From: Panopea generosa | Taxonomy: Eukaryota; Mollusca; Bivalvia; Adapedonta; Hiatellidae | DNA: 64,000 nt | Assembly: GCA_029582155.1 (NCBI GenBank) | Contig: CM055897.1 | Coordinates: 90,917,329-90,981,328, forward strand | Reading direction: 5' to 3' | Part shown: in pieces, positions 38,056 to 50,812 of the stretch | Position numbering within the stretch: position 1 is the first letter of the stretch | Layout of the letters: every line of letters begins with the position of its first letter | Program-made: the position numbers and the translations under genes | The notes under the pieces: model-generated | Told to the model about the DNA's origin: nothing | Database searches by the model: none | What the model saw: the letters and a program-made list of their open reading frames with translations, nothing else

Positions 38056-40910
38056 ATGTAATCAGATATCATTGGCTTTCACTGCAGCAGTCTAACGTGC
38101 TGTGTAACAACGTCATCATTGGCTATCACAACAGCAGTCTTACGTGCTGTGTAACAACTTCATCATTGGCTGTCACAGCAGCAGTCTTACGTGCTGTGTA
38201 ACGACGTCATCATTGGCTATCACAGCAGCAGTCTAACGTGCTATGTAACGACGTCATCATTGGCTATCACAGCAGCAGTCTTATGTGCTGAGTAACAACG
38301 TAATCATTGGCTATCACAGCAGCAATTTTACGTGCTGTATAACAACGTCATCATTGGCTATCACAGTAGCAGTCTAACGTGCTGTGTAACAACGTCATCA
38401 TTGGCTATCACAGCAACAGTATAACGTGCTGTGTAACAACGTCATCATTGACTACAACAGCAGCAGCCTCACGTGCTGTGTAACGGTGTAACGACGTCAT
38501 CATTGGCTACCACAGCGGCAGTCTAACATACTGTGTAACAACGTCATCATTGGCTACCACAGCAACAGTATAACGTGCTGTGTAACAACGTCATCATTGA
38601 CGATCACAGCAGCAGTCTGACATGCTGTGTAACAACGTCATCATTGGCTATCACAGCAGCAGTCTAACGTGCTGTGTAACAACGTCATCATTGGCTACCA
38701 AAGCAACAGTATAACGTGCTGTGTAACAACATCATCATTGACTAGCACAGCAGCAGTCATACGTGCTGTGTAACAACGTCATCATTGACAACCATAGCAG
38801 CAGCCTCACGGGCTGTGTAACGGTGTAACGAGGTCATCATTGGCTACCACAGCAGTAGTCTAACGTGCTGTTTAACAACGCTATCGTTGACTATCACGGC
38901 AGCAGTCTAACATGCTATGTAACAATGTTATCATTGACTATCACAACAACAGACTAACGTGCTGTGTAACAACGTCATCATTGACTATCACAGCAGCAGT
39001 CTTACGTGCTGTGTAACAAATATCATTGGCTAAAACAGCAGCAGTCTCACGAACTGTGTAACAACGTCATCATTGGCTATCACAGCAGCTGTCTAACGTG
39101 CTGTGTAACAACGTCATCATTGGCTATCACAGCAGCAGTCTAGCGTACTATGTAACAACGTCATCATTGGCAATCACAGCAGCAGTCTAACATGTTGTGT
39201 AACAACGTAAGCATTGACTATCACAGCAGCAGTCTAACGTGCTGTGTAACAATGTCATCATTGGCTATCACAGCAGCAGTCTTACGTACTGTGTAACAAC
39301 GTCATCATTGGCTATCACAACAGCAGTCTAACATGTTGTGTAACAACGTAATCAATGACTATCACAGCAGCAGCCTAACGTGCCGTGTAACAACGTCATC
39401 ATTGACTATCACGGCTGCAGTCTAAAGTGCTGTGTAACAATGTCATCATTAGCTTTCACAACAGCAGTCTTACGTGCTGTGTAACAACGTCACCAATGGC
39501 TACCACAGCAGCAGTCTAACGTGCTGTGTAACAACGTCACCATTGACTATCACAGCAGCAGTCTTACGTGCTGTGAAACAACGTCATCATTGGCTACTAC
39601 AACAGCAGTCTAACATGCGCATGAATAACATAATCATTGACTATCACAGCAGCAGTCTTACGTGCTGTGTAACAACGTCATCATTGGCTACTACAACAGC
39701 AGTCTAACATGCGCATTAACAACATAATCATTGACTATCACAGCAGCAGTCTAACGTGCTGTGTAACAACGTCATCATTGACTATCACAGCATTAGTCTC
39801 ACGTGCTGTGTAACAACGTCATCATTGGCTTTCACAGCAGCAGTCTAACGTGCTGTGTAACAACGTCATCATTGACTATCACAGCAGCAGTCTTTCGTGC
39901 TGTGTAACAACGTCATCATTGGCTATCACAGCAGCAGTCTGACTTGCTGTGTAACAACGTCATCATTGGCTATCACAGCAGCAGTCTTACATGCTGTGTA
40001 ACGACGTCATCATTGGTTACCACAGCAGCAGTCTCACGTGCTGTGTAACAACGTCATCATTGGCTACTACAACAGCAGTCTAACATGTGCAGTAACAACG
40101 TAATCATTGACTATGACAGCAGCAGTCTAACGTGCTGTGTAACAAGGTCATCATTGGCTATCACAACAGCAGTCTAACATGCTGTGTAACAACGTCATCA
40201 TTGGCTACTACAACAGCAATCTAACATGCGCAGTAACAACGTCATCATTGGCTACCACAACAGCATTCTAACGTGCTGTGTAAAAACGTCATCATTGACT
40301 ATCACAGCGGCAGTCAAATATGCGCAGTAACTACGTCATCATTGGCTACCACAGCAGTAGTCTCACGTGCTGTGTAACAACGTCATCATTGACTACCACA
40401 GCAGCAGTCTAACGTGATGTGTAACTACGTCACCATTGTCTATCACAGCAGCAGTCTAACATGTTGTGTAGCAACGTCATCATTGGCTACCACAGCAGCA
40501 GTCTCACGTGCTGTGTAACAACGTCATCATTGGCTACTAGAACAGCAGTCTCACGTGCTGTGTAACAACGTCATCATTGACTATCACAGCAGCAGTTTCA
40601 CGAGCTGTGTAACAACGTCATCATTGACTACTACAACAGCAGTCTAACATGCACAGTAACAAAGTCATCATTGGCTACTACAGCAGCACTCTAACGTGCT
40701 GTGTAACAACGTAATCATTGACTATCACAGCAGCAGCCTAACAAGCTGTGTAACAACGTCATCATTGACTATCACAGCAGCAGTCTAACATGCGCAGTAA
40801 CAACGTCATCATTGGCTACCACAGCAACAGTATCACGTGCTGTGTAACAACGTCATCATTGGCTACCACAGCAGCCATCTCACTCACGTGTTGTGTAACA
40901 ACATTTTATC
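38056..40910. repeat. 47-bp minisatellite, about 60 copies
   Basis: Units contain AACAACGTCATCATTGGCTA, then TCACAGCAGCAGTCTAACG and TGCTGTGT. Each unit has an inverted repeat, CACAGCA ... TGCTGTG, with about 11 bases between the arms, so each could form a small hairpin. Each also holds ATTGGCT (an inverted CCAAT box) five bases from ACGTCA (a CRE half-site). A second unit type with AACATGCGCAGTAAC recurs in the right half. Confidence 0.97.
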
Positions 40911-40914
40911 GTTG

Positions 40915-41090
40915 ATGTGGATAGCGAGGTTCAGTTGTAGGGCATCGGACACATGATCTGGCTTTGGGGTGGGGGAGGGGGGGGGGGGGGTGTCGTGAGT
41001 TCGATTTCCCATCGAACTGTGTGTTACAAGTCTCTGCATGTAATTTTGACCCCGCGGATGAGATATTTCTATCTCACATGGATACTCCTG
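40915..41090 (+). mobile_element. Probable tRNA-like SINE fragment with expanded G tract
   Basis: AGCGAGGTTCAGTTGTAGGG resembles an A-box region and GTGAGTTCGATTTCCCATCG a B-box region. Between them lies a G run of about 14 that has stretched the head. The body continues GTGTTACAAGTCTCTGCATG. Confidence 0.45.
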
Positions 41091-41845
41091 ATGCATTCTT
41101 ATAATTTAATGTCAACTTATGAAAATAGCAGCATCCATGACCAAAATATATTTTTTCACTTGTGTGGTAGATCTCGATCTAGTCTGTTTACAATATGTTT
41201 GTATATCGTTATTGTCACTATGTTTTCAAGCGTAATCGCAACGGACGTTGAAAACACAACTTTCCCTGTACAAGTTTTTCTTTCTTTCAATTTTTTTAAA
41301 CATACATCGATATGTACCATGCTGTTTGCCATGCTGTTCACTTTATTGATTTACGCTCCTGTTACTAAGATACCGACGAAAGTATTTCTGATATGATTTC
41401 GGCCTTATACGTATGTCTCGTATGACATCCACTAGTAATAAAGAGTGATTTTAACGTTGTAATAAGAAAACCAGTTGAATTGTAAGAACACTATCTATAT
41501 TAATGCTTTAGTGATTAGAAATATGGTTTTGCTTCAACGATGTCCATAATTATTGTTTTCCCAAGGGTGGCGCTAATAACATTGTCTTGATAATTAGATC
41601 CATTATCTATATGAACATCTAAAACATGTTTACATATCGTAAATACCACGTGTTTAAACATGAGATTTTGCTGAAAAATATGATAATAGATAATTTTTGC
41701 TACGACATTTATGAATAATTTACCAAGTAGATAATTGGTAATGTACGCTATATGATGAATAACATGAACATGTCAAATAGAAAATTGATTGGAAACGTAC
41801 TATAAGTAGATATATATGGTTGATAATGTTACCTATATTCGAACA
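41091..41845. other. Intergenic stretch, nothing recognised
   Basis: A plus-strand open frame crosses the G tract from 40953 to 41396 but has no splice or domain support. Confidence 0.35.
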
Positions 41846-42313
41846 AATATTTTCGTCCATCGCCTGTAAGGTTTATATAGTTTGATATGGATATTTTCGT
41901 CTATCGCCTGTAAAGTTTATGTAGTTTGATATGGATATTTTCGTCTATCGCCTGTAAGGTTTATGTAGGTTGTAAGGTTTATGTAGGTTGATATGCATAT
42001 TTTCGTCTATCGCCTGTAAGCTTTATGTAGGCCGATATGAATATTTGTCTATCGCCTGTAAGATTTATGTAGGTTGATATGGATATTTTCGTTTATCGTC
42101 TGTAAGGTTTATGTAGGTTGATATGAATATTTTCGTCTATCGCCTGTAATGTTTATGTAGATTGATATGAATAATTTCGTTTATCGTCTGTAAGGTTTAT
42201 GTAGGTTGATATGAATATTTTCGTCTATCTATCGCCTGTAAGGTTTATGTAGGTTGAAATGAATATTTTCATCTATCGCCTGTAAGATTTATGTAGGTTG
42301 ATATGAATAGTTT
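41846..42313. repeat. 44-bp minisatellite, about ten copies
   Basis: Units contain TTTTCGTCTATCGCCTGTAA and GGTTTATGTAGGTTGATATG. Small indels (an extra CTAT near 42230 and a doubled GGTTGTAAGGTTTATGTA near 41968) show slippage. Confidence 0.95.
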
Positions 42314-43294
42314 TATATAGGTTATATATAACGTAGAATCATAATATACTTTTGTGTAACAATTCCTCGCATGTCATTTTGTTCATAATATAATTTGAAA
42401 TAGTATAGTTTAAAGTCAGGGTTGAATACTAGGCCATGTATACACAACTGTTCGTCGAGTGTATTAAAAAGCGTAATAAAACATACCAACCCATCAGTGG
42501 AGTTAAACCTTCCTTTATCCTATTAGATATCAAAAGACTCAATTACTTAAGGTTGTATGGTAAATAATCATAAAAAGACATAAACATTATTTTTCACCTT
42601 GAATTCTCAAGAGACATATGTTAAACATCACCTTTTCGATTTTAATTTCAATATTTCGATGATTTAAGATATGTCGTTCTGCATCAACGATCTACCTAAG
42701 CAATTCCTAAGACAGTCAAATACAATATTTATGAGCAAGTTTAACTTAATCACAATTATTTTAACCGGAAGCGCGTATCAAATGTTGTATACAATTGATT
42801 AAATCAAAGCACTTGTCAGTGCAAACTAAGTCCTGCCTTGCAAAATGCAGCAAATTGCAAGATTATTCTGACAAAATAATTTCTATATGCCTTTTAGAAA
42901 TGTGTTGATTTTTTAAAAAAAATCACTTTTTTTAGGTAAATTTGTAAATTCTCCTAATACTGCCAGAAGAAAATGTACATAATATAAAGATGTTTAGCTT
43001 AGAATACAGTTACTGGATATATACATCTAAACATGTTCTATTTAATATATGACTATCTCTTTTAGCTAAGAATAGTTGTTTTAACATAAATAGGGAAACC
43101 AGGTGATACAACTGGTACACACAACGTTGAGTAGAACTATTGTTGTGAATGTATGGATCAAGAATTTGCTTAAGAAAACGCCACGTTGTCATTGTTGATC
43201 GTAATTACATCAGAGGTCGAGGGTTCAATTCCGGCCCAACCTTCATATATTAAATCACAAAAAAAAATTAAGTACATATTCTACGTTGGAAACA

Positions 43295-43297
<3 letters not shown>
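42314..43297. other. Intergenic stretch
   Basis: No gene is seen. At about 43200-43250, AGAGGTCGAGGGTTCAATTC resembles a lone B-box region of a decayed tRNA-like SINE. Confidence 0.35.

Positions 43298-43338
<41 letters not shown>
43298..43338. repeat. (GA)n microsatellite
   Basis: About 20 uninterrupted GA units. Confidence 0.95.
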
Positions 43339-43340
<2 letters not shown>

Positions 43341-44092
43341 GAAAAAACATAATGAGTACATACAAGCGCAATTAAATTCACCATGAAGAGTTGCAACAAC
43401 ATAGAGATCAAAAATTAGATTGACTTTGGTGAGTAGAAACAATTAAAACCAACATCAATATGTGATCAAACCTATTGTTATTCTACATTCTACATACAAT
43501 CCAGATTTGTAAAGAGAATCCGTTTGCACACATGTCTGAATAGTCTAACATTCGTATGCTCAATTACCCACTGTCACATGAAATTGAGTTATTTCAGAAG
43601 GCTAATTGCAAAGTTTCACCACAGACCCATATAGCTAAGTATGCAGATGGCTAATAAACATATTTTGTTTCCTGGGTCGTTCTATGAATCATGACGTAAA
43701 ATGCGATCAAAACTGTTTTCTCATCGGTTATAAAGCAGAAAAAAGATGCGTTGTAAATGACGTAACGCTGGCGTGTGACAACACTTCTCTAGTACATGCA
43801 ATGGCGTTATTTCAGAGGTTAATTGGCAATAACAGTATTATCTATGTTCATAAACTACATTTTCGTATGGTTGTTATTGTTGGAGTTATTTCTGTTTCAG
43901 TTTTATTGGCATAACGACAACACAGAATTGCCTACGGTCATTAACAATGTATGTTAAAAACAAACATGGTATATATAAAAAAAAAACATATTTACACATA
44001 AGTTATAGACACATTGACAATCTTACATATCAAATTTAGACATTACATTTTCAATAAGTTAATTCAGTGCATGTAGTTAAGAAGGAGTCATT

Positions 44093-44094
<2 letters not shown>
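43339..44094. other. Intergenic stretch, nothing recognised
   Basis: A 76-codon plus-strand frame at 43684-43914 ends in a hydrophobic run but has no initiation, splice or homology support. Confidence 0.35.

Positions 44095-44152
<58 letters not shown>
44095..44152. repeat. (AAT)n microsatellite
   Basis: About 19 AAT units. On the minus strand it forms the (ATT)n tail of the adjoining retroelement. Confidence 0.95.
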
Positions 44153-44760
44153 TCTTTATTTATAAAAGGTAACACATTATGACATAATACAATTGGATTC
44201 AAGGTATACATAATTTTTTCAATATGGCCTTCTGCAACAACATTTAAAACATTACAATATAATATTACAAATTACAATGTATAAATACTTGTGACAAACA
44301 CTCAATTTAGCAAAGCATGCAAACTAGCCTTTATAAATTAGTACTTTTATACTATTTTATTCAAACAATAACAAAAATCATTTATTCGGTGATTGGAAAA
44401 GGTAACTTCTATATTGACATTTAAATGAGTGAATATTTGAAAGATGTCTTATAGATACTGGTATAGCATTCCATATTAGTGTACTAGTATAACTAAAGCT
44501 ATTTTTTAAATAATTGGTAAAAGCCTTTTGATATAGGGTGATGCTATGTTTTTAATAGCTTTATATACTAAAACAGCAGTGTGATAGATACATCTTTTGG
44601 GAAACAGAAGCCATTGCAATTTATTGAACATTTCATGAGAAATCAAGGCAGTTTTTCTTAGCATAAAAGTCTTAAAAATATACCTTGTTATCAATCTTTC
44701 ATTTGTAGATGAAACTAGATTTATAAATTTATAGACAGTGGTAAATATTGTATTTTCAAA
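44153..44760 (-). mobile_element. 3' part of a minus-strand non-LTR retroelement
   Basis: The minus strand ends CTTTTATAAATAAAGATATT and then (ATT)n, a standard non-LTR tail. The words TTCAATATGGCC-TC, ACATTTAAAACATTACAATA and GCATTCCATATTAGTGTACTA match, with divergence, 55058-55100 and the region around 55280. The two are copies of one family. No reverse transcriptase is visible, so both are 5'-truncated. Confidence 0.55.
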
Positions 44761-45692
44761 TATTTAGTTCGTATTGTACTGTATTTCAGAAATCATAAAA
44801 GAAAAAGATACTCTGATTAAACAACATTTAAGGAACACAATTTTGATTACTTTTTCCTACATTTATGTATCTGCCTGGTTCTACTTTTAAAGTATTGGCA
44901 GGTAAACGTGTCCAATCTTTGTGATTCATTTTGTTTTGTAAAGGTTATTACTGTTAAGCAAACAACTATTTGTGCATATCCGTGCAAGTTCACGGACATA
45001 TCTCATAATATGAAAATGAATTGTCAGATATATCTTGAGTTTTACATTATATTTATTATATTATATTTAACTAAATGCAAACCGTATGCAAACTATGAAG
45101 AAAACATATATTCAAATAAAATAGTTACATCTATTACAAACATGGGATGTATGTCTATCGTACATTCTCTATGTTTCATTAAATAACCGGTAATAACAAA
45201 AGAAACACAGACTATTTATGTATGCCTAGCCTCTGCCATCAACCTTCCAACTAATACACGTTTTAAAAACACCTTTGTTCAAGGGGCTAGAATTTATATA
45301 ATTTAAACTCAACATATTGTTACTTCTGGTTTCTTGGAATAACAGTTCTTTTTTAATATTACTTGAAAATACATAACGCTGTACAAATTAACAAATAACG
45401 AGTAGACTATGTAATGTCTTCGATTTCTTTTTTACCAAGAAACTATTTTATAAGTCGAGAAAAAATCAATTTAAAACTAAACAGTGTTCCTATTTCTGGA
45501 TATGCAAAATATGATTATTACTACTGTAATATAAGTATATAATATATGTATGTTTAAATGAATGAAAAATATTGCTGAACTATAATTCACTAAAGATTGT
45601 AAATTAATTGAGATTAATTAATACATTTGTAAATCAAATTTTATTTATTAATTGTAGGAAAACAGAAAGGCGGTGTTGTGTTTATAATGTGG
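44761..45692. other. Intergenic stretch, nothing recognised
   Basis: AT-rich, with short frames only. Confidence 0.35.
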
Positions 45693-45696
45693 TATA

Positions 45697-46168
45697 GGAC
45701 TCACACCACTATTATCTCCCTTGAGTACTCCGGACCTACAGATGAAGGAGGTAGAAATAAAACTTTAGTTCTCTTTTTCTTCTTTTTTCAGGGCTTTGTA
45801 CTGCAGTGTTTTGTTTTTTGCTAGCATGAGTTAAATGGTCAGTATTTTAGAAATCACCACTAAAAAATTTGATGCTGATACCAGCTTTCTGGACAATTCT
45901 GTGTCATTTCAGAATTGTTGGTTCGAACCGCATCTAGGGCGAATAGTTGACATATCGTTACTCTGGAAATTGATAGGTCTCACAAAAGCATTGAATTTAA
46001 AAAAAAACAACCTGGTCAAGGTATACTTTTTTTTCTTTATAATTGCATATCTTGAACCAATGAAGAATTTGAGCCCAGACACATGCTGCAGAATTTAATT
46101 TTTAACTCTGTTTTGGACATAAATGTTACAATGGAGCCCTATGGGAAACGTAATAGTGGTGTGAGACG
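45697..46168. repeat. Left 472-bp terminal copy
   Basis: Its ends form the inverted pair CTCACACCACTATTA / TAATAGTGGTGTGAG. It contains an 87-codon open frame, also present in the right copy, which I do not regard as a gene. Confidence 0.85.
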
Positions 46169-47534
46169 TTAACAGAAACTGACAGATCTGCATGTTGCAG
46201 TGTTGAGGAATGCTGATTTCTTTAAATAGAAGGTATTAAACTATAATGTGGACATGTTATGAATAGTTGAACACAATCTGAGTTTTTAAACATTTCAATA
46301 TAACTGATGGTGCAGATTTGCATTTTTTTTTCATGCATTTATGATAGAGATTACACACATTGACCAAACTTTGTATATGTCAATTTCTTGATATTCATGT
46401 TATCCATGTATGATTTAGTATTCTGTTAAATGTGGAAACAAAAAGAGAGATACATCATGTCTAATGCATGGCAGAATGCTGGTTTACTCTGTAGATGGTC
46501 ATTTTGGTGTTTCCTTGCCCTAAGTTTAGGTTTATGAGCAGTGTCCAGTCTCATATTTCATGAACACCTGTCCTCATAGACAGATCCCATTTGTGACACT
46601 CTCTCCATCATGTGTGGTTTTGCCATATTTCTGTAGAACTACCAACCCTTAATTCAGGTTGAAGTATCTGCAAGATCACACTGAATTCCAGTGGGCATGC
46701 TTATTGCTCAGATTGTGAATTTTAAGCTGATATTTACATTAATTTATTACCCCACCCACTTATTTCTGAATACAAAAATAGAATTGTTTGCAAAATGAAA
46801 TAAATTGCATATTTACAGTGAAACGGGAGTTTGTACTAATTTTTATTGTTTAATTATGAAAAGGCAGTAGTTGCAATCTTGCCAAGTGGCCAGTTTACGG
46901 TTAACTTCGGTTGTTTTCGGTTGTCGTCGCATTAAATTCTGCGTCGAATCATTGAATTTGGCGAAGTTTTTGCTTGTACTTCATTTTTATAGAAAATGCT
47001 ATAAATATGCAGAATTTTACATTGAATGTCATGTATGCATTATCTATTGAGCCTGTGTTGCCCTTTTTATATTGAAATTGATGTGTAGACAGGGTAATGG
47101 AGTACTTTAGCATGAAAATAGCTTGAATTGTTTGCTTGTGCTGCTGCCATATCATTCTGATATTGAAATTTTATCTAAAATATGTTAAGTTTAATAAGTT
47201 TTGTTCCACAATGTCATTTTTTTTGTCATCAAGATGTCTGTTTTTCTTCCCATTTTCAGACACCTTTTCATTTTACCATGTAGTTGTGAAAGTTTCAGAC
47301 CTTTTTAGATACAATTGGTCAAGTTATCATGAAATTTAGACTGTAGGGTTGTGAATTCTTGCTTTTTTACATGAAATGGCAGCATTTTGACTGAAACCAT
47401 GTGTCACTAAAACTTATTTTATTTCAGAACTAGTTTAGATATGGGGATGCATTTAGCTTTATTGAACTTGTATTGAGTATTGTTACATAATATGAAAATT
47501 TAGAATCTTAAATTAAAAAAAAAAGCCCTCTTCA

Positions 47535-48006
47535 GGACTCACACCACTATTATCTCCCTTGAGTACTCCGGACCTACAGATGAAGGAGGTAGAAATAAAA
47601 CTTTAGTTCTCTTTTTCTTCTTTTTTCAGGGCTTTGTACTGCAGTGTTTTGTTTTTTGCTAGCATGAGTTAAATGGTCAGTATTTTAGAAATCACCACTA
47701 AAAAATTTGATGCTGATACCAGCTTTCTGGACAATTCTGTGTCATTTCAGAATTGTTGGTTCGAACCGCATCTAGGGCGAATAGTTGACATATCGTTACT
47801 CTGGAAATTGATAGGTCTCACAAAAGCATTGAATTTAAAAAAAACCAACCTGGTCAAGGTATACTTTTTTTTCTTTATAATTGCATATCTTGAACCAATG
47901 AAGAATTTGAGCCCAGACACATGCTGCAGAATTTAATTTTTAACTCTGTTTTGGACATAAATGTTACAATGGAGCCCTATGGGAAACGTAATAGTGGTGT
48001 GAGACG
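47535..48006. repeat. Right 472-bp terminal copy
   Basis: The same length and orientation as the left copy, about one substitution apart. It is preceded by an A-rich run and CCCTCTTCA. Confidence 0.85.
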
Positions 48007-48010
48007 TATA

Positions 48011-48797
48011 AGAAATGAAAAAGAACAACGAATGCTATGAATTGAATTTGACTTATTATAAAATTGGCCTTGAATTAATATTTACCTCCGAAAAGGTATA
48101 CTTTTATTGCACGATATATCTAGCTCCGCGAAACCTTATATTTAAAAAAAACAACAACACAAAATAAGTAACGTCTTTAATCCAGCGTCATTAGCAACAT
48201 TACATTATTTAGTTAATTTCATGCATTATTAAACAAGTCTAGAACGTTTTTTTTTTCATGAATATATAATTAGTACTTATATTGCGTTTATCTCACGTGA
48301 CCTTTTGGACCAGATGAGCTCCATTGAATTACGTAGCGTCAAACTAGAATAGTCTAATATTACAGCTATCACTAGCTGGTAGGTGATGATTATTGGGACG
48401 CAGACACTTTAAAAGTAAGGTGCGCTTTGCAACGTGATTCTCATGTGAGTGTTAGTAGAACAGCGCACCGTCCCTTTAGACATTTGGAATTAAGGTAATG
48501 TAGTAAGAAAGTACATGCAGGCAAAAAATCTATTTGTTTCCCTCCCACCACGCAAAAAATCTTGTTAACACTTTTCATTTAATTGCCACCTTTCAATCAT
48601 TTGCAAAACATTTTACACGAGTATACAATAAAAAAATATTGCATTGAAGTCCTCTGTTTTACAAACGCAATGAAGCAACATAATTTAAAGGTTTTGAAAT
48701 TTGAAACGCGTAAAACAAGCTATTAATATCTTGACCATTTTAATTAGTATAATTAAGAAGAGATACATTTTTTTGTTTGTTTTTATGAATGTTGCAG
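48011..48797. other. Intergenic stretch, nothing recognised
   Basis: AT-rich and without arrays. A slightly more GC-rich patch lies at about 48290-48480, without recognisable features. Confidence 0.35.
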
Positions 48798-48910
48798 GTT
48801 TCCATACTATAGAGATATATCATTTGGACATGGAACATGACTGTTACACATACCCGACGTCGCCGCTCAATCCCGACCTACCCTACAATGCTACGGCTCA
48901 ATATGGTTGA
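48798..48910 (+). other. Possible 3' terminal exon, weak
   Basis: After an acceptor-like ATGTTGCAG, a frame reads FHTIEIYHLDMEHDCYTYPT and PLNPDLPYNATAQYG to a TGA. Its codons are GC-richer than the surroundings, and AATAAAAC follows about 110 bases later. No upstream plus-strand exon is visible, so this may be chance. Confidence 0.2.
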
Positions 48911-49756
48911 AAACTTTGCGACCAGCGAAATATTAAAGAGTTTATGACAAATAGAATTTGTGTTTCCAATCACTGTCACTCAGGATTGGTTTCATTCAGT
49001 TTAGCCGAACGTTTCATGTGAAATAAAACTTGAAAGAACATGTACAATTTTAACTTATATGTGAAATGTTTGCCTCATAAAGGGGTCTGTGCTTTATATT
49101 AGCTATTGCCCCAAGAAGGGGATTATGATTTGTGTGAATTATTTGCCCCATGAAGGGGATTGTTTTTGTTGAGGGCTGCCTAACTGTGGTTGACGGCAGC
49201 CCGAAACATTGAGCCGTAGCCAAACAATGCCAAATTTAAAATAAAATATAACGAACTACTACTATCTGTTGTTCTGCATTATCTAATAATATGTATTAAT
49301 GAGCTCAAAATAGTGAAAGCTATAAAGTTGATGGCATAGGGTTATTTCACGAATGCATTATATATTGGTAAAAAAACACCTGCAAAAAAACATGTGTTAC
49401 TTATATTATTTAACATCCCTGAACCAAGGTAACATATAGTTATCAACCATTCAGGTTTTAATTATACAATACTGTACTGCCGGTCCATCAGATCTGGGTG
49501 TCATTACTTATCTACAGCTCAAGCTGTTCTCACTAGTTCACCTCCGGCCAAGTGTAGAAGAGTACAGGGCTGCGTTTAGTCCTAGACATGGGCTCAGTCT
49601 CAAACACATTAAATTTCACGGTACAAGTCAGCAAATGTGTTTGCCGTATAATTGTTCTGAACGCAACCTGCTGATAGCTGCACTACTTTATTGCATTTGC
49701 CATCAGACTATACGGTCTTGTTTGTAGAACATATTAACAGTACTATTTATGACAAA
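48911..49756. other. Intergenic stretch with a short GC-richer patch
   Basis: At 49078-49205 the words AAGGGG-T and TGCCCC recur three times (TAAAGGGGTC, AGAAGGGGATTATG, TGAAGGGGATTG), followed by GGCTGCC ... GGCAGCC, an inverted repeat. The function is unknown. Confidence 0.4.
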
Positions 49757-49836
49757 CACATATATAGTTATGCCATGCACACACATATATAGTTATGCCA
49801 TGCACACACATATATAGTTATGCCATGCACACACAT
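49757..49836. repeat. 25-bp tandem repeat, about three copies
   Basis: Units of CACATATATAGTTATGCCAT plus GCACA. Confidence 0.9.
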
Positions 49837-49995
49837 TATTGTAGAAACTGGATATGTTTAATTGTTGAACACACAGTACCAATTATATATGTTTGTAATA
49901 TTTTTATATATTTCAATACTTTTTGTAATATTGTTATTATGCTTTGTGTTTGCTCACGGTCGTTTAAGTCTGCATATATTGGTATTTGGTTACTT

Positions 49996-50101
49996 TTCTT
50001 CTTCTTCTCCTCCTCCCACTCCTCTTCCTCCTCCTCCTCCTCCTTCTTCTTCTTCTTCTTCTTCTTCTTCTTCTTCTTCTTTTTCTTCTTCTTCTTCTTC
50101 T
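49996..50101. repeat. Polypyrimidine (CTT/CCT)n tract
   Basis: About 105 bases of almost pure pyrimidine made of CTT and CCT triplets. Open frames across it (poly-S or poly-F on plus, poly-E on minus) are artefacts. Confidence 0.95.
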
Positions 50102-50812
50102 ATACACAAACTTTTAGAACATTTAAAACGTAAAAAAAACCCAATAATATTGCGGATATGGGTCCAGGACAATTTCTCAATTACTTTCAGTTCAGTGGAA
50201 GGTGAATGATAAGATACTCAGATATTATTTCATTGGTAATTAATTATTCAAGTTACATAATAAAATTCAGACAGATTGACAGATAAAAATAAAACTTTTT
50301 ACTAAAAGGCACTAAGTGCATTCAAGTTGGTACAGTGCGACAATGCGCGGTAGTCGCGTATTTACAATTAGGAAACACTGTAGTAACACAGTAGTAAGTT
50401 CCAAATATAAATGCATAGAATATCATATATATTTGTTCGATTTTTCGCAATATAAGAATCGTGTTAAGCTGAAAACATGCTTGGCGATTTTATAAAATGA
50501 TATTCCTGCCAATTCCGTCAATTTTGCAACTATTGACACATGGAAAATCACGACATATTCCTTGCCGTCTTGTAAATGTACGACGACAGGAAGGATTTAA
50601 TAATAGCAAATTCCTCTGAAAGTGTGTAATGGACGCTGTTTACTTATCATTATCACCGCCTCGTCATACCCTTAGTTTATGCCGCTGCTGCTCTTGTCTT
50701 TGCAAATCAGTCGATTTAATCCAAGTATTGCATACTTTATGTCTTGTTTTTGTTATGTACTTACTCTAACAATATTGTGTTTTACACCTCACAAGTATGC
50801 ATGCTTGCGCAT
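50102..50812. other. Intergenic stretch, nothing recognised
   Basis: No exon, RNA gene or repeat family is identified. Confidence 0.35.

Larger units (their letters stand above)
45693..48010. mobile_element. 2.3-kb element with 472-bp direct terminal repeats and TATA target duplication
   Basis: Two copies of a 472-bp sequence (45697-46168 and 47535-48006), in the same orientation and differing at about one base, bracket a 1366-bp internal region. Each copy starts GGACTCACACCACTATTA and ends TAATAGTGGTGTGAGACG, so each also has a 15-base inverted repeat at its ends. The outer flanks are both TATA (45693-45696 and 48007-48010). The inner flanks do not match each other. This indicates that the whole 2310 bp inserted as a unit. 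The ends are not TG...CA and I see no primer-binding site after the first copy, which argues against an ordinary LTR element. Two identical MITEs moving together as a composite is a good alternative. Near identity of the two ends implies a young insertion. No coding domain is visible. Confidence 0.75.

Noticed and set aside
40953-41396. 147-codon plus-strand gene starting MIWLWGGGG
   Set aside because: It starts in the poly-G of a SINE-like fragment and has no splice or domain support.
43684-43914. Short membrane protein gene
   Set aside because: One hydrophobic run in a 76-codon frame within AT-rich DNA is expected by chance, and there is no other support.
45835-46098. 87-codon frame present twice (also 47673-47936) as a duplicated gene
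   Set aside because: It lies inside the 472-bp terminal repeat of a mobile element, spans low-complexity sequence and shows no domain. The duplication follows from the element.
45697-48006. Ordinary LTR retrotransposon
   Set aside because: The terminal repeats do not start TG and end CA, carry 15-base inverted ends, and no primer-binding site follows the first copy. Kept as an element of uncertain class.
49795-50209. Serine-, phenylalanine- or glutamate-rich proteins
   Set aside because: They are readings of the CTT/CCT microsatellite in different frames.
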